Below, one piece after another: positions 24,711 through 32,813 of a stretch of DNA of 39,305 bases. A model generated the notes under the pieces. It was not told the origin of the DNA, did not search any database, and worked only from the letters and a program-made list of their open reading frames with translations. The stretch spans positions 1 through 39,305 of the forward strand of contig JACQXD010000153.1 in assembly GCA_016208875.1 (NCBI GenBank). Reading direction: 5' to 3'. Position 1 is the stretch's first letter, and each line of letters begins with the position of its first letter. This DNA is from Nitrospirota bacterium. GTDB taxonomy: Bacteria > Nitrospirota > Thermodesulfovibrionia > Thermodesulfovibrionales > UBA1546. The translations under genes and the position numbers were made by a program.

Positions 24711-25040
24711 ATGGGCAAGAAGCTTTACGTAGGAAATCTTTCTTACAACATCGACGAGGAAACATTGAGAACCATGTTTGCTGAAATGGGAGAGGTCGAA
24801 TCAGTGAAGATAATTAAGGACAATGTAACGGGTCGTTCAAAGGGATTCGGCTTTGTAGAGATGGTATCGGAAAGCGACGCGGAGAAGGCGATTTCGAGCC
24901 TTAACGGCAAGACACTGATGGATAGAACTATTACAGTAAATGAGGCAAGGCCTCAGACCGACAGGCCGAGGACAGGCGGCGGAGAACGTAGGGGTGGATT
25001 TAACAGGAGCGGTGGAAGGAAACCAGGCAGTTGGAGATAA
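24711..25040 (+). CDS. RRM-domain RNA-binding protein
   Basis: 109 residues. One RNA recognition motif with RNP2 LYVGNL (5-10) and RNP1 KGFGFVEM, in the order seen in cyanobacterial and deep-lineage Rbp proteins, then a Gly/Arg-rich tail (RTGGGERRGGFNRSGGRKPG) that adds unspecific RNA affinity. Such proteins are often cold-induced RNA chaperones. It precedes ribosomal protein S21 (overlap of 10 bases) and a DEAD-box helicase, which supports a role in RNA structure management. The long leader could be a temperature-responsive element, but that is inference. Confidence 0.93.
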   Translation: MGKKLYVGNLSYNIDEETLRTMFAEMGEVESVKIIKDNVTGRSKGFGFVEMVSESDAEKAISSLNGKTLMDRTITVNEARPQTDRPRTGGGERRGGFNRSGGRKPGSWR

Positions 25041-25246
25041 AGGTAATAGGCAATGATATCGAAGGAGCAATAAGGCTTCTCAAGCGAAAGATACAGAGGG
25101 ACGGTCTCATGAGGGACCTGAAGGAAAGGCGCTATTATGAGAAGCCCTCTGTGAAGACAAAAAGAAAACAGAGAGAGGCGCAGAAAAGAAGACGTAAAAG
25201 CCTCAGATTAAGAAATCAGGTCAGAACGGTTTCTAAGCCTACATAG
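25031..25246 (+). CDS. rpsU: 30S ribosomal protein S21
   Basis: 71 residues from a TTG start: EIKVIGNDIEGAIRLLKRKI, RDLKERRYYEKPSVKTKRKQ, REAQKRRRKSLRLRN. The basic C-terminal tail and the RRxYEKPS box define S21, which sits near the 3' end of 16S rRNA and helps initiation. It overlaps the RRM gene; the TTG start is unusual for a ribosomal protein and may limit its output. Confidence 0.95.
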   Translation: MEIKVIGNDIEGAIRLLKRKIQRDGLMRDLKERRYYEKPSVKTKRKQREAQKRRRKSLRLRNQVRTVSKPT

Positions 25247-25331
25247 AGTTTTATCCGGATTTTTTCTTTCCGATTAAGAAACCCTCCAGGTTGGTCTGTT
25301 TAGAAAATGGAAAAATAAAAGGAGACTATTG

Positions 25332-26906
25332 ATGTACAAAAAATTTTATGAATTCGGATTGTCGGATCCGATGCTGAGTTCTTTGTCCGATATGGGCTTT
25401 GAGGAGCCTACACCGATACAGAAGGCCGCAATCCCGCTGATACTTAACGGGCAAGATGTTGTCGGACTGGCTCAGACAGGCACAGGAAAGACTGCTGCAT
25501 TCGGTATCCCGATAATTGAGAAAGTTAAGAGAGGGAAATCTCCCTACGCTATTATTGTTGTTCCTACACGTGAGCTTGCAGTACAAGTTGCACAGGAACT
25601 GAACAAGATTGGAAAAAACAAAGGGATTCTCTCTTTGCCGATATACGGCGGGCAGTCTATCGAGAGACAGATATGGAGTCTAAAAAAGGGTGTGGATATT
25701 ATAGTCGGCACCCCGGGTCGCCTAATCGACCATATAAAAAGAAAAACCCTTGTCCTCAGGGAGATAAGGATTGTTGTTCTGGACGAGGCCGACGAGATGC
25801 TCAATATGGGCTTTATAGAAGACATTAAAAAGATACTGGGCGAGATACCCGAAAAAAGACAGACATTGCTTTTCTCCGCTACAATGCCTCAGGAGATCCG
25901 CGGCATAGCTATGCAATATATGAATAACCCCGAGAGCGTCCGGGTGAATGCCGGCGAAGTTGTAGTCGCTAAAATCAAACAGGTCTTTTATGAGGTGAGG
26001 GAAGAGGACAAGATAAAGGCGCTTACGAGACTGCTCGATGTCGAGGACCCTTCATTGACCCTGATATTCTGCCATACAAAGAGGGAAGTGGATGATGTCT
26101 CAGGCAAGCTGCAGCAGATGGGTTATTCGGCAGGAGCTATTCATGGAGATTTCACCCAGTCGCATAGGGACGAGGTTATGGGAAAGTTCAGGAAGGGAGA
26201 GATAGACATCCTTGTTGCAACCGACGTTGCTGCGAGAGGGCTCGATATCGTTGATGTTTCACATGTAATAAACTACAGCATTCCGCAGGATCCGGACGGT
26301 TATATTCACAGGATAGGAAGAACAGGCAGGGCAGGTAAATCCGGCATAGCATTAACATTTGTTACCCCGAGGGAGTACAGGCAGTTACGGCTGATAGAGC
26401 AATCTGCAAAGACAAAGATAAAGAGGGCAAGTCTGCCGACTAAAGAGGAGGTCAGACAGGCAAGGGCAGAGGAGATTATTTCTGATCTTGGGAGCGAAAT
26501 ATCAGAGGGAAAATATAAAAAATATCTCGGTATTGTAGAGGAGCTTTCCTTGAGATATTCGTATCAGGACGTTGCAGCAGCAGCCCTGAGCATTATGTTC
26601 GGTAATATGACAGAGGATATAGAAGAACTTGGGGCCGAGCATACCGGTTCGCGTGCCGGTCTTGTGAGACTCTTCATTACAATAGGAAGGAAAGATAAGA
26701 TAAAGGTAGCAGATATAATTAAGTCCATCTCAGCAGAGGCAGGAATTCCTGCCAAGAAGATAGGGAACATCTCCATTTTTGATAAATTCAGTTTTGTCGA
26801 AGTTCCCGAAGACCTTGCAGAGAGGGTTGTAAGTGCTATTAATGATATTATGCTTCACGGAAGAAGGATAAAAGTCCAGAGGGCAAAGGCAAAAAAGGGG
26901 AAATAA
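25332..26906 (+). CDS. deaD: DEAD-box RNA helicase with DbpA-type RNA-binding domain (CsdA/DeaD-like)
   Basis: 524 residues from the ATG at 25332 (GGAG 7 bases upstream; a TTG at 25329 is also in frame). Q-motif FYEFGLSDPMLSSLSDMGFE and PTPIQKAAIP, Walker A AQTGTGKTAAF, PTRELA, GTPGR, DEAD in VVLDEADEML, SAT, then the second RecA lobe with IFCHTKREVD, TDVAARGLDI and HRIGRTGRAG. Residues about 445-520 form a DbpA-like RNA-binding domain (RLFITIGRKDKIKVADIIKS to HGRRIKVQRAKAKKG). Cytoplasmic, likely acting in ribosome assembly or mRNA unwinding at low temperature together with the RRM protein. Confidence 0.95.
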   Translation: MYKKFYEFGLSDPMLSSLSDMGFEEPTPIQKAAIPLILNGQDVVGLAQTGTGKTAAFGIPIIEKVKRGKSPYAIIVVPTRELAVQVAQELNKIGKNKGILSLPIYGGQSIERQIWSLKKGVDIIVGTPGRLIDHIKRKTLVLREIRIVVLDEADEMLNMGFIEDIKKILGEIPEKRQTLLFSATMPQEIRGIAMQYMNNPESVRVNAGEVVVAKIKQVFYEVREEDKIKALTRLLDVEDPSLTLIFCHTKREVDDVSGKLQQMGYSAGAIHGDFTQSHRDEVMGKFRKGEIDILVATDVAARGLDIVDVSHVINYSIPQDPDGYIHRIGRTGRAGKSGIALTFVTPREYRQLRLIEQSAKTKIKRASLPTKEEVRQARAEEIISDLGSEISEGKYKKYLGIVEELSLRYSYQDVAAAALSIMFGNMTEDIEELGAEHTGSRAGLVRLFITIGRKDKIKVADIIKSISAEAGIPAKKIGNISIFDKFSFVEVPEDLAERVVSAINDIMLHGRRIKVQRAKAKKGK

Positions 26907-26922
26907 TCAATCGTCCCTAAAC

Positions 26923-28053
26923 TTATATTATTACACCGCCGCCGATAACGATATCTCCGTCATAAAAAACCGATGACTGACCCGGGGCCGGAGCCCACTG
27001 AGGTTCATCGAAAATAACCTTGACCGTATTTAAATCCGGATTTAAATATATTTTTGCGGGCGCATCTTTCATCATAGAGCGAACCTTTACGGTGAACCGG
27101 TGACCCTTCGACAAGCTCAGGGTGACAGCATTATCATGGTGAGCATGTCGAGCCATAAATAGTTGAATCGGAATAAGCCAATTCAAATCACCGACTTCAA
27201 ACTCCTTTATCTTTGCAGATTCCTGTGGTCCAACATAGACTATGTTTTTGACAGCATCGATTTTAACAACATACAATGGATGCGGCGAATATATCCCGAG
27301 CCCTTTTCTCTGGCCTATTGTGTAATGGTATATCCCTTTATGTTCACCCAATATCTTTCCTTCCATATCCATAACAGGTCCATGGGTACCGGTATCAGAA
27401 TACATCTGGTTTATGAATCTGGAATAATCTCTACCTTCGATAAAGCATATCTCTTGACTTTCGGGTCTTTCGGCTGATGGAAGCCCGATATTATTTGCCA
27501 GTTTTCTTACATCCTCTTTTTTATAATCTCCGAGCGGAAACAGAAAACTGTCGAGTTCTTGTCTTCTTAAAACATAAAGAAAATAGGACTGGTCTTTCTT
27601 CGGATCGATGCCTTTTTTCAGAAACTTTGACCCTTTGACCCTTTGACCCTTTGACCCTTTCCGTTCTACTCTTGCATAGTGGCCGGTGGCAATAAACTCA
27701 GCCCCTCTTTTTTTAGCCTCTTCAAGGAGAAGAGGAAATTTTATGTGCCTATTGCATAATATGCATGGGTTCGGGGTCAAACCCTTTGTATATGCATTAA
27801 CAAAAGGCTCTATGACCTTTTCGATAAAATCATCCCTGATATCTATCGATGTGTGAGGTACGCCTATATAAGAGGCTGTCCTTGCTGCATCTTCTATCGC
27901 CTGCAAAGAGCAGCAGGTCGTGAAATTGCTCCTCTGCCTTGCCTCCCAGAGAATAAAACTCAGGCCTTCGACTTCATACCCGTTTTTCTTGAGGAGATAC
28001 GCTGCAATCGATGAATCCACACCTCCGCTCATTCCGATAATAACCTTCGACAT
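26923..28053 (-). CDS. mnmA: tRNA-specific 2-thiouridylase MnmA
   Basis: Puts sulfur on U34 of tRNA Lys, Glu and Gln. 376 residues from the ATG at 28053. The PP-loop IIGMSGGVDSSIAAYLL, the first catalytic cysteine in TPNPCILCNRHIKF, ATGHYARV, KDQSYFLY, and the second cysteine in SQEICFIE are all present, as are FVGPQ-like VYVGPQESAK and the final APGQSSVFYDGDIVIGGG. Two stretches are foreign: KGSKGQRVKGSKF from a GACCCTTT tandem (27624-27660) and AVTLSLSKGHRF from a CTTCGACAAGCTCAGGG palindrome (27100-27154). Both lie in surface loops and keep the frame. A -10 element lies 5 bases before the ATG. Confidence 0.95.
   Translation of the reverse strand: MSKVIIGMSGGVDSSIAAYLLKKNGYEVEGLSFILWEARQRSNFTTCCSLQAIEDAARTASYIGVPHTSIDIRDDFIEKVIEPFVNAYTKGLTPNPCILCNRHIKFPLLLEEAKKRGAEFIATGHYARVERKGSKGQRVKGSKFLKKGIDPKKDQSYFLYVLRRQELDSFLFPLGDYKKEDVRKLANNIGLPSAERPESQEICFIEGRDYSRFINQMYSDTGTHGPVMDMEGKILGEHKGIYHYTIGQRKGLGIYSPHPLYVVKIDAVKNIVYVGPQESAKIKEFEVGDLNWLIPIQLFMARHAHHDNAVTLSLSKGHRFTVKVRSMMKDAPAKIYLNPDLNTVKVIFDEPQWAPAPGQSSVFYDGDIVIGGGVII
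27100..27154. repeat. Palindromic CTTCGACAAGCTCAGGGTGA repeat inside mnmA
   Basis: Arms CGACAAGCTCA and TGAGCATGTCG around a short centre. In frame within MnmA, read as SLSKG on the minus strand. This word is common as a dispersed repeat in environmental genomes. Confidence 0.75.
27624..27660. repeat. GACCCTTT tandem repeat inside mnmA
   Basis: Four copies of TTTGACCC. In frame, read on the minus strand as KGSKGQRVKGSK. Confidence 0.8.
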
Positions 28054-28058
28054 ACAGT

Positions 28059-28064
28059 ATTTTA
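28059..28064 (-). promoter_or_regulatory. -10 element directly before mnmA
   Basis: TAAAAT on the minus strand, 5 bases before the ATG, weak -35. Fits the leaderless pattern. Confidence 0.35.
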
Positions 28065-28084
28065 ACCCACATCTGTCCAAAATG

Positions 28085-28203
28085 AACCTCCCCGCCGCAG
28101 AGACGGCGGGGTATCAAAAAAATAAATCGTACTTTGTCATTCCCGCTTGTCGGGAATCCTTCTGATCCCCTCTTTGGCAAAGAGGGGTTAGGGGAGATTT
28201 ATT
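28085..28203. repeat. Cluster of three palindromic repeats between mnmA and moaA
   Basis: In order: CCCCGCCG-CAGAGA-CGGCGGGG (28089-28111), ATTCCCGCTTGTCGGGAAT (about 28138-28157), and a family A hairpin with its TTAGGGGAGATTTA tail (28165-28203). The GC-rich first hairpin could end transcription of moaA. Confidence 0.8.
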
Positions 28204-28241
28204 GAAAATTTATTGGGGGTTACAAATTATCGGGAGAGCTT

Positions 28242-29225
28242 TCACCCCCCGATTTGTGACATGGATTGAAAAAGTTTCAGGTCTCCCCCGTCGTTAATAT
28301 TGTGCCCTCTGGGTTTCACCGCAACTGCAAGTTCGAGGAGCCGTTTTATTTCATCATCGGAGGAATTATCCCTTATCGCCGGTTTTAAATCGATCTTTGT
28401 TTCGGAAAATAAACACGGCCTGAGTTTTCCATCGGCAGTCATTCTGAGGCGGTTACAGTCTTCGCAAAAGTGATGGGTTACTGCACTTATAAAGCCGATA
28501 ACCCCTTGCGAATTTTTAAGTCTGAAATATCTTGAGGGTCCGTTTTTTCTTATTCGCACAGGTAAGAGGGGGCCGATCGTTTCGACTGTGGATTTTATTT
28601 CATCGCAGGGAATGTATTTCCGTGGGCTCCAGAGACCCGATCCATAGGGCATAAACTCGATAAATCGGATATGATAAGGGCTGTTAAGGGTTATCTCTGC
28701 GAAGTCTCTGATCTCATCGTCGTTTATGCCTCTTATAGGAACTACATTTATCTTTATCGGTATCAAACCTGTCTTTTCCGCAGCTTCTATCCCTCTCAGT
28801 ACATGACCTATATCACCGCCATTGGTTATCTTTCCGTATCTTTCGGGCCGCAGGGAATCAAGACTTACATTAACCCTATCAACCCCTGCCTTTGCAAGTT
28901 CTTCTGCATATCTTTCCAGTAAGATGCCATTCGTTGTAATGCTGAGGTCTTCAATCCCCGGGATTTTTTTAATCAAGGCGGCGAGTAAGGTTATGTCCTT
29001 TCTTATAAGGGGTTCTCCACCTGTTATCCTGACCTTTCTTACCCCGAGTCCCGAAGCAATCCCGACCACCCTGCTTATCTCTTCATATGTCAGGATTGCC
29101 TTATGACCGATGTGGCTGAATCCTTCGGGTGATATGCAATAAATGCATCGAAGGTTGCATCTATCCGTAATGGATATACGTATGTAATCTATTGTTCTCT
29201 CAAACTTATCTTTAAGCCCGGCCAT
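28242..29225 (-). CDS. moaA: GTP 3',8-cyclase MoaA (molybdenum cofactor biosynthesis)
   Basis: Radical-SAM enzyme that, with MoaC, turns GTP into cyclic pyranopterin. 327 residues. First cluster: C23, C27, C30 in DRCNLRCIYC. VRITGGEPLIRKD and SITTNGILL follow, then RVNVSLDSL. The second cluster ligands lie in HHFCEDCNRLRMTADGKLRP with the third Cys in RPCLF. It ends in a GG tail (SQIGG), which MoaA uses for its activity. It starts 6 bases after cpoB, so it is an odd appendix to the Tol-Pal operon. The genome presumably makes molybdo- or tungsto-enzymes. Confidence 0.96.
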   Translation of the reverse strand: MAGLKDKFERTIDYIRISITDRCNLRCIYCISPEGFSHIGHKAILTYEEISRVVGIASGLGVRKVRITGGEPLIRKDITLLAALIKKIPGIEDLSITTNGILLERYAEELAKAGVDRVNVSLDSLRPERYGKITNGGDIGHVLRGIEAAEKTGLIPIKINVVPIRGINDDEIRDFAEITLNSPYHIRFIEFMPYGSGLWSPRKYIPCDEIKSTVETIGPLLPVRIRKNGPSRYFRLKNSQGVIGFISAVTHHFCEDCNRLRMTADGKLRPCLFSETKIDLKPAIRDNSSDDEIKRLLELAVAVKPRGHNINDGGDLKLFQSMSQIGG

Positions 29226-29231
29226 TTCCTT

Positions 29232-30095
29232 TCATTTGCTTTTTTTGCGTATCTCTTCCAATTTCTTCTTGGCGAGAGATGCCTCTTTAGATTTGGGGTA
29301 TTTCTCTATGAGCTGCTCCATGATACCTTTCGCAGCCTTCTTATCCCCCATCTCGGTAAATGAATATCCCTGTTTTAGAAGGGCTACAGGAGCCTTTTCA
29401 CTCTCAGGATGATTTTTCAGTAAGGCATCATACTCGACGATTGCACCTGCATAGTCTTCTTCGGCATAATAGGTCTCGCCGATCCAGAATTGGGCATTGC
29501 CGGCAAGTTTATCGTTTGGGAATTCCTTTAAAAAGGACTCGAATTTTTCCCTTGCCTCTTTATATTTTTTGTCTTTGAAATCGTTGTATGCTGCCTCGTA
29601 CAACTTTGCAGGATCTTTTATCTCGGAGGTTTTTGCCTCCTCAGGTTCAGCCTTTTTTTCCTTTTTTGCATCCGGTTTATTTTTTGCTTTGGCATCGGAG
29701 AGCCTACCCTGTAAATCTTTTACCTGAGTCTCGAGTGAGGTTATCTGTAAACGGAGCAGGTCTATCTCCGAAGATATGTCCTTCAGAGATTTATCCAGGG
29801 AATACTTGTTCTCGTCGAACCTGCCGGTTAGGGTTTGGAGATCCTTCGATATGCCGGAGATCTCGGAGTGGAGTGACATTGCGCTTTCTCTGATGGCATT
29901 GAAGGAATCTTCTTTTACAACGCCTGCCGTATTTTCCTTCAGTTCGGCCAATCCCGTTCTTAGTCCGGAGGTCTCCTTTCCAGCCTCAAAAGAGTCCTTT
30001 TTAAGTTGATTTATATCTGCCTTGAGCATTTCGATATCCGAGGACGTCGCGCAACCGCAGATAAATATCAGAAGACAGATAATGACCGGTCTCAT
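29232..30095 (-). CDS. cpoB: Cell division coordinator CpoB (YbgF-like lipoprotein)
   Basis: Periplasmic partner of TolA and PBP1B, 287 residues from the ATG at 30095. The signal peptide (MRPVIICLLIFICGC) ends in a lipobox cysteine, unlike the soluble E. coli protein. A long coiled coil (about 25-130) holds the usual trimerisation region, then a Lys/Glu/Pro-rich linker, then three TPR units (YNDFKDKKYKEAREKFESFL, AQFWIGETYYAEEDYAGAIV, VALLKQGYSFTEMGDKKAAK). Its ATG shares a base with the pal stop (TAATG), so it is coupled to pal. Confidence 0.92.
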   Translation of the reverse strand: MRPVIICLLIFICGCATSSDIEMLKADINQLKKDSFEAGKETSGLRTGLAELKENTAGVVKEDSFNAIRESAMSLHSEISGISKDLQTLTGRFDENKYSLDKSLKDISSEIDLLRLQITSLETQVKDLQGRLSDAKAKNKPDAKKEKKAEPEEAKTSEIKDPAKLYEAAYNDFKDKKYKEAREKFESFLKEFPNDKLAGNAQFWIGETYYAEEDYAGAIVEYDALLKNHPESEKAPVALLKQGYSFTEMGDKKAAKGIMEQLIEKYPKSKEASLAKKKLEEIRKKSK

Positions 30096-30667
30096 TATTT
30101 GCCGGTTCCCTCTATGACAAATTGGACCCTTCTGTTTTTCTGCCAGCATTCTTTAGTCTGTTCCCGACAGAGAGGACGCTCCTCACCATAACTTATCATG
30201 TTGAATCTGTCTTTATCTACGCCTGAAGATACAAGATAATCCTTTGTTGATTTTGCCCTTCTCTCACCGAGTGCAAGATTGTATTCGTTCGTGCCCCACT
30301 CATCGCAATGGCCTTCGAGAAGCATTTTTGCAGACTTGTTCTTTATGAGCCAGTCGGATACGCCCTGAAGCGTCGGTTTTGCATCATCTCTTATGTAGTA
30401 CTGGTCAAAGTCAAAATGGATATTCTCGATTGTGACCACCCCGGGTTTTACCTCGATAACCGGAACGGTTTCTACCTTTTTAGCTACTTCTTTAACCTCT
30501 TCCTTTACTTCGCGTGGTGCTTCTTTTACAGCCTCTGCCTTTTTCTCCTCTTTTACCTCTGCAGCCTTTTCCTCTGCCGCAGGCTGCTCCGGCTGCACTG
30601 TAGCTTTCTTTGCGCATCCGGCAAAGATGAATCCTAAAACTAATACCGATACAAAAAACCTTTTCAT
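30095..30667 (-). CDS. pal: Peptidoglycan-associated lipoprotein Pal
   Basis: 190 residues. Lipobox in LVLGFIFAGCAKK (Cys 18), then a long Lys/Glu/Ala/Pro-rich linker, then the OmpA-like peptidoglycan-binding domain: IHFDFDQYYIRDDA, LEGHCDEWGTNEYNLALGER, RAKSTKDYL and the closing NRRVQFVIEG. Anchors the outer membrane to peptidoglycan and is moved by TolB/TolA. A strong ribosome binding site (AAAGGAGG) precedes it. Confidence 0.97.
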   Translation of the reverse strand: MKRFFVSVLVLGFIFAGCAKKATVQPEQPAAEEKAAEVKEEKKAEAVKEAPREVKEEVKEVAKKVETVPVIEVKPGVVTIENIHFDFDQYYIRDDAKPTLQGVSDWLIKNKSAKMLLEGHCDEWGTNEYNLALGERRAKSTKDYLVSSGVDKDRFNMISYGEERPLCREQTKECWQKNRRVQFVIEGTGK

Positions 30668-30686
30668 AAAAACCTCCTTTTAATTT

Positions 30687-30752
30687 AGTGTCGGTGACAG
30701 TGAACAGTGACAGATCATACCGGCACTGACACTTACCACTGACACTGATTAA
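30687..30752. repeat. CACTGACACT repeat cluster between pal and tolB, family B
   Basis: Words GTGACAGTGAACAGTGACAG, CACTGACACTTACCACTGAC and CACTGATTAAT. It fills the pal-tolB gap and includes the tolB stop. Confidence 0.75.
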
Positions 30753-32047
30753 TTCGGTGACCATCCGGGGCTAAATGCCCTTAACCATGCAGGTGTTATC
30801 CTCTTCTGCGATTCTCCGTTAAACCTCATTATATATACTGCTACGTTCCCATCTCTATCTGATGAAAATGTTATAAACCTTCCATCCGGGGAGAATGAAG
30901 GATCTTCGTTATTGCCCGTATCCGTAAGCTGTGTGAGTCCCGAACCATCCGAATTGACGACAAATATATGGTGTCCGCCGGAATGTCTTCCCACAAAGAC
31001 GATTTTGTCCCCGGAAGGAGACCAGCTCGGAGACGTATTATATGTTCCTTCAAAGGTAAGTCTTCTTACATCATAGCCGCTGCTGTTCATTAAATAAATC
31101 TGAGGGGTTCCACCCCTGTCGGAGACAAAGGCGACAAGTTTGCCGTCAGGAGATACGGCAGGGGATATCTCGATCCATCTCGACGAAGTTATTCTTTTGG
31201 GTATTAAATCGGAGAGCCTTAACCTGTATAAACCGTATGTTTCATCTTTAGAAGATGCGAACATGATCTCCTCTCCATCCGGGAAAAAATTACCTGTCAT
31301 ATTCAACCCTTTTGCAGCAAAGAGTCTTCTTTCCGTCATTTTTGTAAAGTCTAACAAATATATTCCCCATTGTCTACCCCTTTCGGATGAATAGACAAGT
31401 TTTTCCCCTTCACCCGACCAGCGAGGTCTGAGTACAAAATCTCCTTTAATTCCCAGTCTTTTAATCCCTGCTCCGTCCCAGTCCATTATGTAGAGTCCCT
31501 TCTTGCCCTCATCTTCTGCAACAAAGGCGATCTTTGTTCTGAATATCCCTTCTCCCCCTGTGATATTCCTGTATATATCGTTTGCGACCAAATGAGCGAT
31601 CTGTCTTAACGAATCTCTTTCGCCTCTATATTCCTTTTTAAATATTTCTCCGCCGTTAAAGACGTCATAAAGTGATACCGCCAATGTAATGCTCTGTTCA
31701 CCGCTCAGGATCCCCTTCACCACAACCTCTGCACCTATTGCAGCCCAGTTTTTCGGATCAAATACCTGCAAGGGGCCCTCTATATACATAGTCCTGTCAA
31801 TATACAAAAAGAATCCTGTCTGTTCGAGGTCGGCTCTAATTATATCCGCAATCTTTTTCCCGTCCTGACCGTCGAATTCCTGAATGGCAATAGGAAGCTT
31901 TTTTATCGAAGGAGTCGTTATGTCGATGTAAACTTTTGCATACGCAAAAGCAGTGAACAGTGAAAAGTGAACAGTGAAAAGTGAAAAACAGAAAAGACAT
32001 GCAAAAACTCTAAACTTTAAACTTTTAATCTTAAACTTTTCTTTCAT
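30749..32047 (-). CDS. tolB: Tol-Pal system beta-propeller protein TolB
   Basis: 432 residues. Signal peptide, then the N-terminal alpha/beta domain (KLPIAIQEFDGQDGKKIADI, LSGEQSITLAVSLYDVFNG), then the six-bladed propeller with repeated SPSWSPDGKKIxF-type blades (KLVYSSERGRQWGIYLLDF, SPAVSPDGKLVAFVSDRGGT, SPSWSPSGDKIVFVGRHSGG, DPSFSPDGRFITFSSDRDGN). The signal peptide region is written by two repeat families, an AAGTTTAAAG tandem and a CAGTGAAAAGTG tandem: FSLFTVHFSLFTAF acts as the hydrophobic core. Confidence 0.97.
   Translation of the reverse strand: MKEKFKIKSLKFRVFACLFCFSLFTVHFSLFTAFAYAKVYIDITTPSIKKLPIAIQEFDGQDGKKIADIIRADLEQTGFFLYIDRTMYIEGPLQVFDPKNWAAIGAEVVVKGILSGEQSITLAVSLYDVFNGGEIFKKEYRGERDSLRQIAHLVANDIYRNITGGEGIFRTKIAFVAEDEGKKGLYIMDWDGAGIKRLGIKGDFVLRPRWSGEGEKLVYSSERGRQWGIYLLDFTKMTERRLFAAKGLNMTGNFFPDGEEIMFASSKDETYGLYRLRLSDLIPKRITSSRWIEISPAVSPDGKLVAFVSDRGGTPQIYLMNSSGYDVRRLTFEGTYNTSPSWSPSGDKIVFVGRHSGGHHIFVVNSDGSGLTQLTDTGNNEDPSFSPDGRFITFSSDRDGNVAVYIMRFNGESQKRITPAWLRAFSPGWSPN
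31951..32045. repeat. CAGTGAAAAGTG and CTTTAAACTT tandem repeats in the tolB signal region
   Basis: 31951-31990 holds AACAGTGAAAAGTGAACAGT and further copies; 32003-32045 holds ACTCTAAACTTTAAAC and TTTTAATCTTAAAC. Both lie inside the tolB frame. Confidence 0.75.
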
Positions 32048-32050
32048 CTT

Positions 32051-32126
32051 AAAATCCCTCCTAACCTCCCTTTGCCAAAGGGAGGGATTCCCCTCTTAGG
32101 AAAAGAGGGGTTAGGGGAGATTTTTA
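32051..32126. repeat. Composite palindromic repeat between tolB and tolA, family A
   Basis: CCTCCCTTTGCCAAAGGGAGG then CCCTCTTAGGAAAAGAGGG, with the TTAGGGGAGATTTTT tail. It shares its head with 1221 and its tail with 1330 and 28200. Confidence 0.85.
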
Positions 32127-32159
32127 TTCTCCCTTGCGTTGCTATGCAATATGAATGTT

Positions 32160-32813
32160 TCAAGGTGTAAACCTGAATCCTATTTCCATTTCATACGGCG
32201 GCGGGGAAACCGGACTTGCCTTACCGATCGCCTTTAAGGCAGAGCGATCAAAAAGGGGATTGCCGGAACCTTTCTCGATCTTATATTTTTTAATCGTCCC
32301 ATCCTGTGAAATTGTAATCGAGATTATTGCCTCAAGACCCTTATTGCCTGTTTCGGGTAATATCCAATGCTTCCATATCTCTCCTTTTATCTTTGCATAA
32401 TAAGTGTCTAATATATCTGCCTCGCCTCCGCCTTCCGAAGTCGTACTTTCTCCCGTCGCAGCAGAACCCTTAAGCGAAAGAACTTTTCTTAATCCTACGC
32501 TAAGCTTTGCCCTTCTCGTTGCTTGTAGTGCTGCAATCCTGTTTGTCGCATATTGCCTCGCATCTTTTTTATTGAGAATGGCCGCCTTTTCTTCCTCCGG
32601 CTGAACGGCACTTTCCTGTATGGCTCCGGCCTCGGGCTCGGGTATCGCCGTAATACCTTCTTCGATCTCAGCGCTACCGACAAGGTCTACGATATATGGA
32701 GCGGATACGGCACGATGGTTTATCTCCTTCAATACGATAACCGCAATAAATATGAAAGTTACGTGGATTAAAAAAGAGAGGATTGCAGTCATCTGAAGGT
32801 TCGGCCCCTTCAT
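32160..32813 (-). CDS. tolA: TolA/TonB-like energy-transducing protein
   Basis: 217 residues. One N-terminal helix (AILSFLIHVTFIFIAVIVL) anchors it to TolQR; a short charged middle follows instead of the long TolA helix; the C-terminal domain (about 135-217) is TonB/TolA-like: YYAKIKGEIWKHWILPE, EAIISITISQDGTIKKYKIE, NPLFDRSALKAIGKASPVSP and EMEIGFRFTP. Position after tolR (overlap of 4 bases) makes TolA the best call. The short middle limits its reach across the periplasm compared with E. coli TolA. Confidence 0.88.
   Translation of the reverse strand: MKGPNLQMTAILSFLIHVTFIFIAVIVLKEINHRAVSAPYIVDLVGSAEIEEGITAIPEPEAGAIQESAVQPEEEKAAILNKKDARQYATNRIAALQATRRAKLSVGLRKVLSLKGSAATGESTTSEGGGEADILDTYYAKIKGEIWKHWILPETGNKGLEAIISITISQDGTIKKYKIEKGSGNPLFDRSALKAIGKASPVSPPPYEMEIGFRFTP

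Noticed and set aside
27624-27660. Tandem GACCCTTT units considered as a CRISPR or VNTR locus
   Set aside because: There are no spacers and no cas genes; the units are contiguous and translated as part of MnmA. It belongs with the other word-type repeats.
28089-28111. GC-rich hairpin as a sure rho-independent terminator of moaA
   Set aside because: On the minus strand it is followed by AGGTTCATTTTG rather than a T-run, and the same palindrome type occurs as a dispersed repeat.
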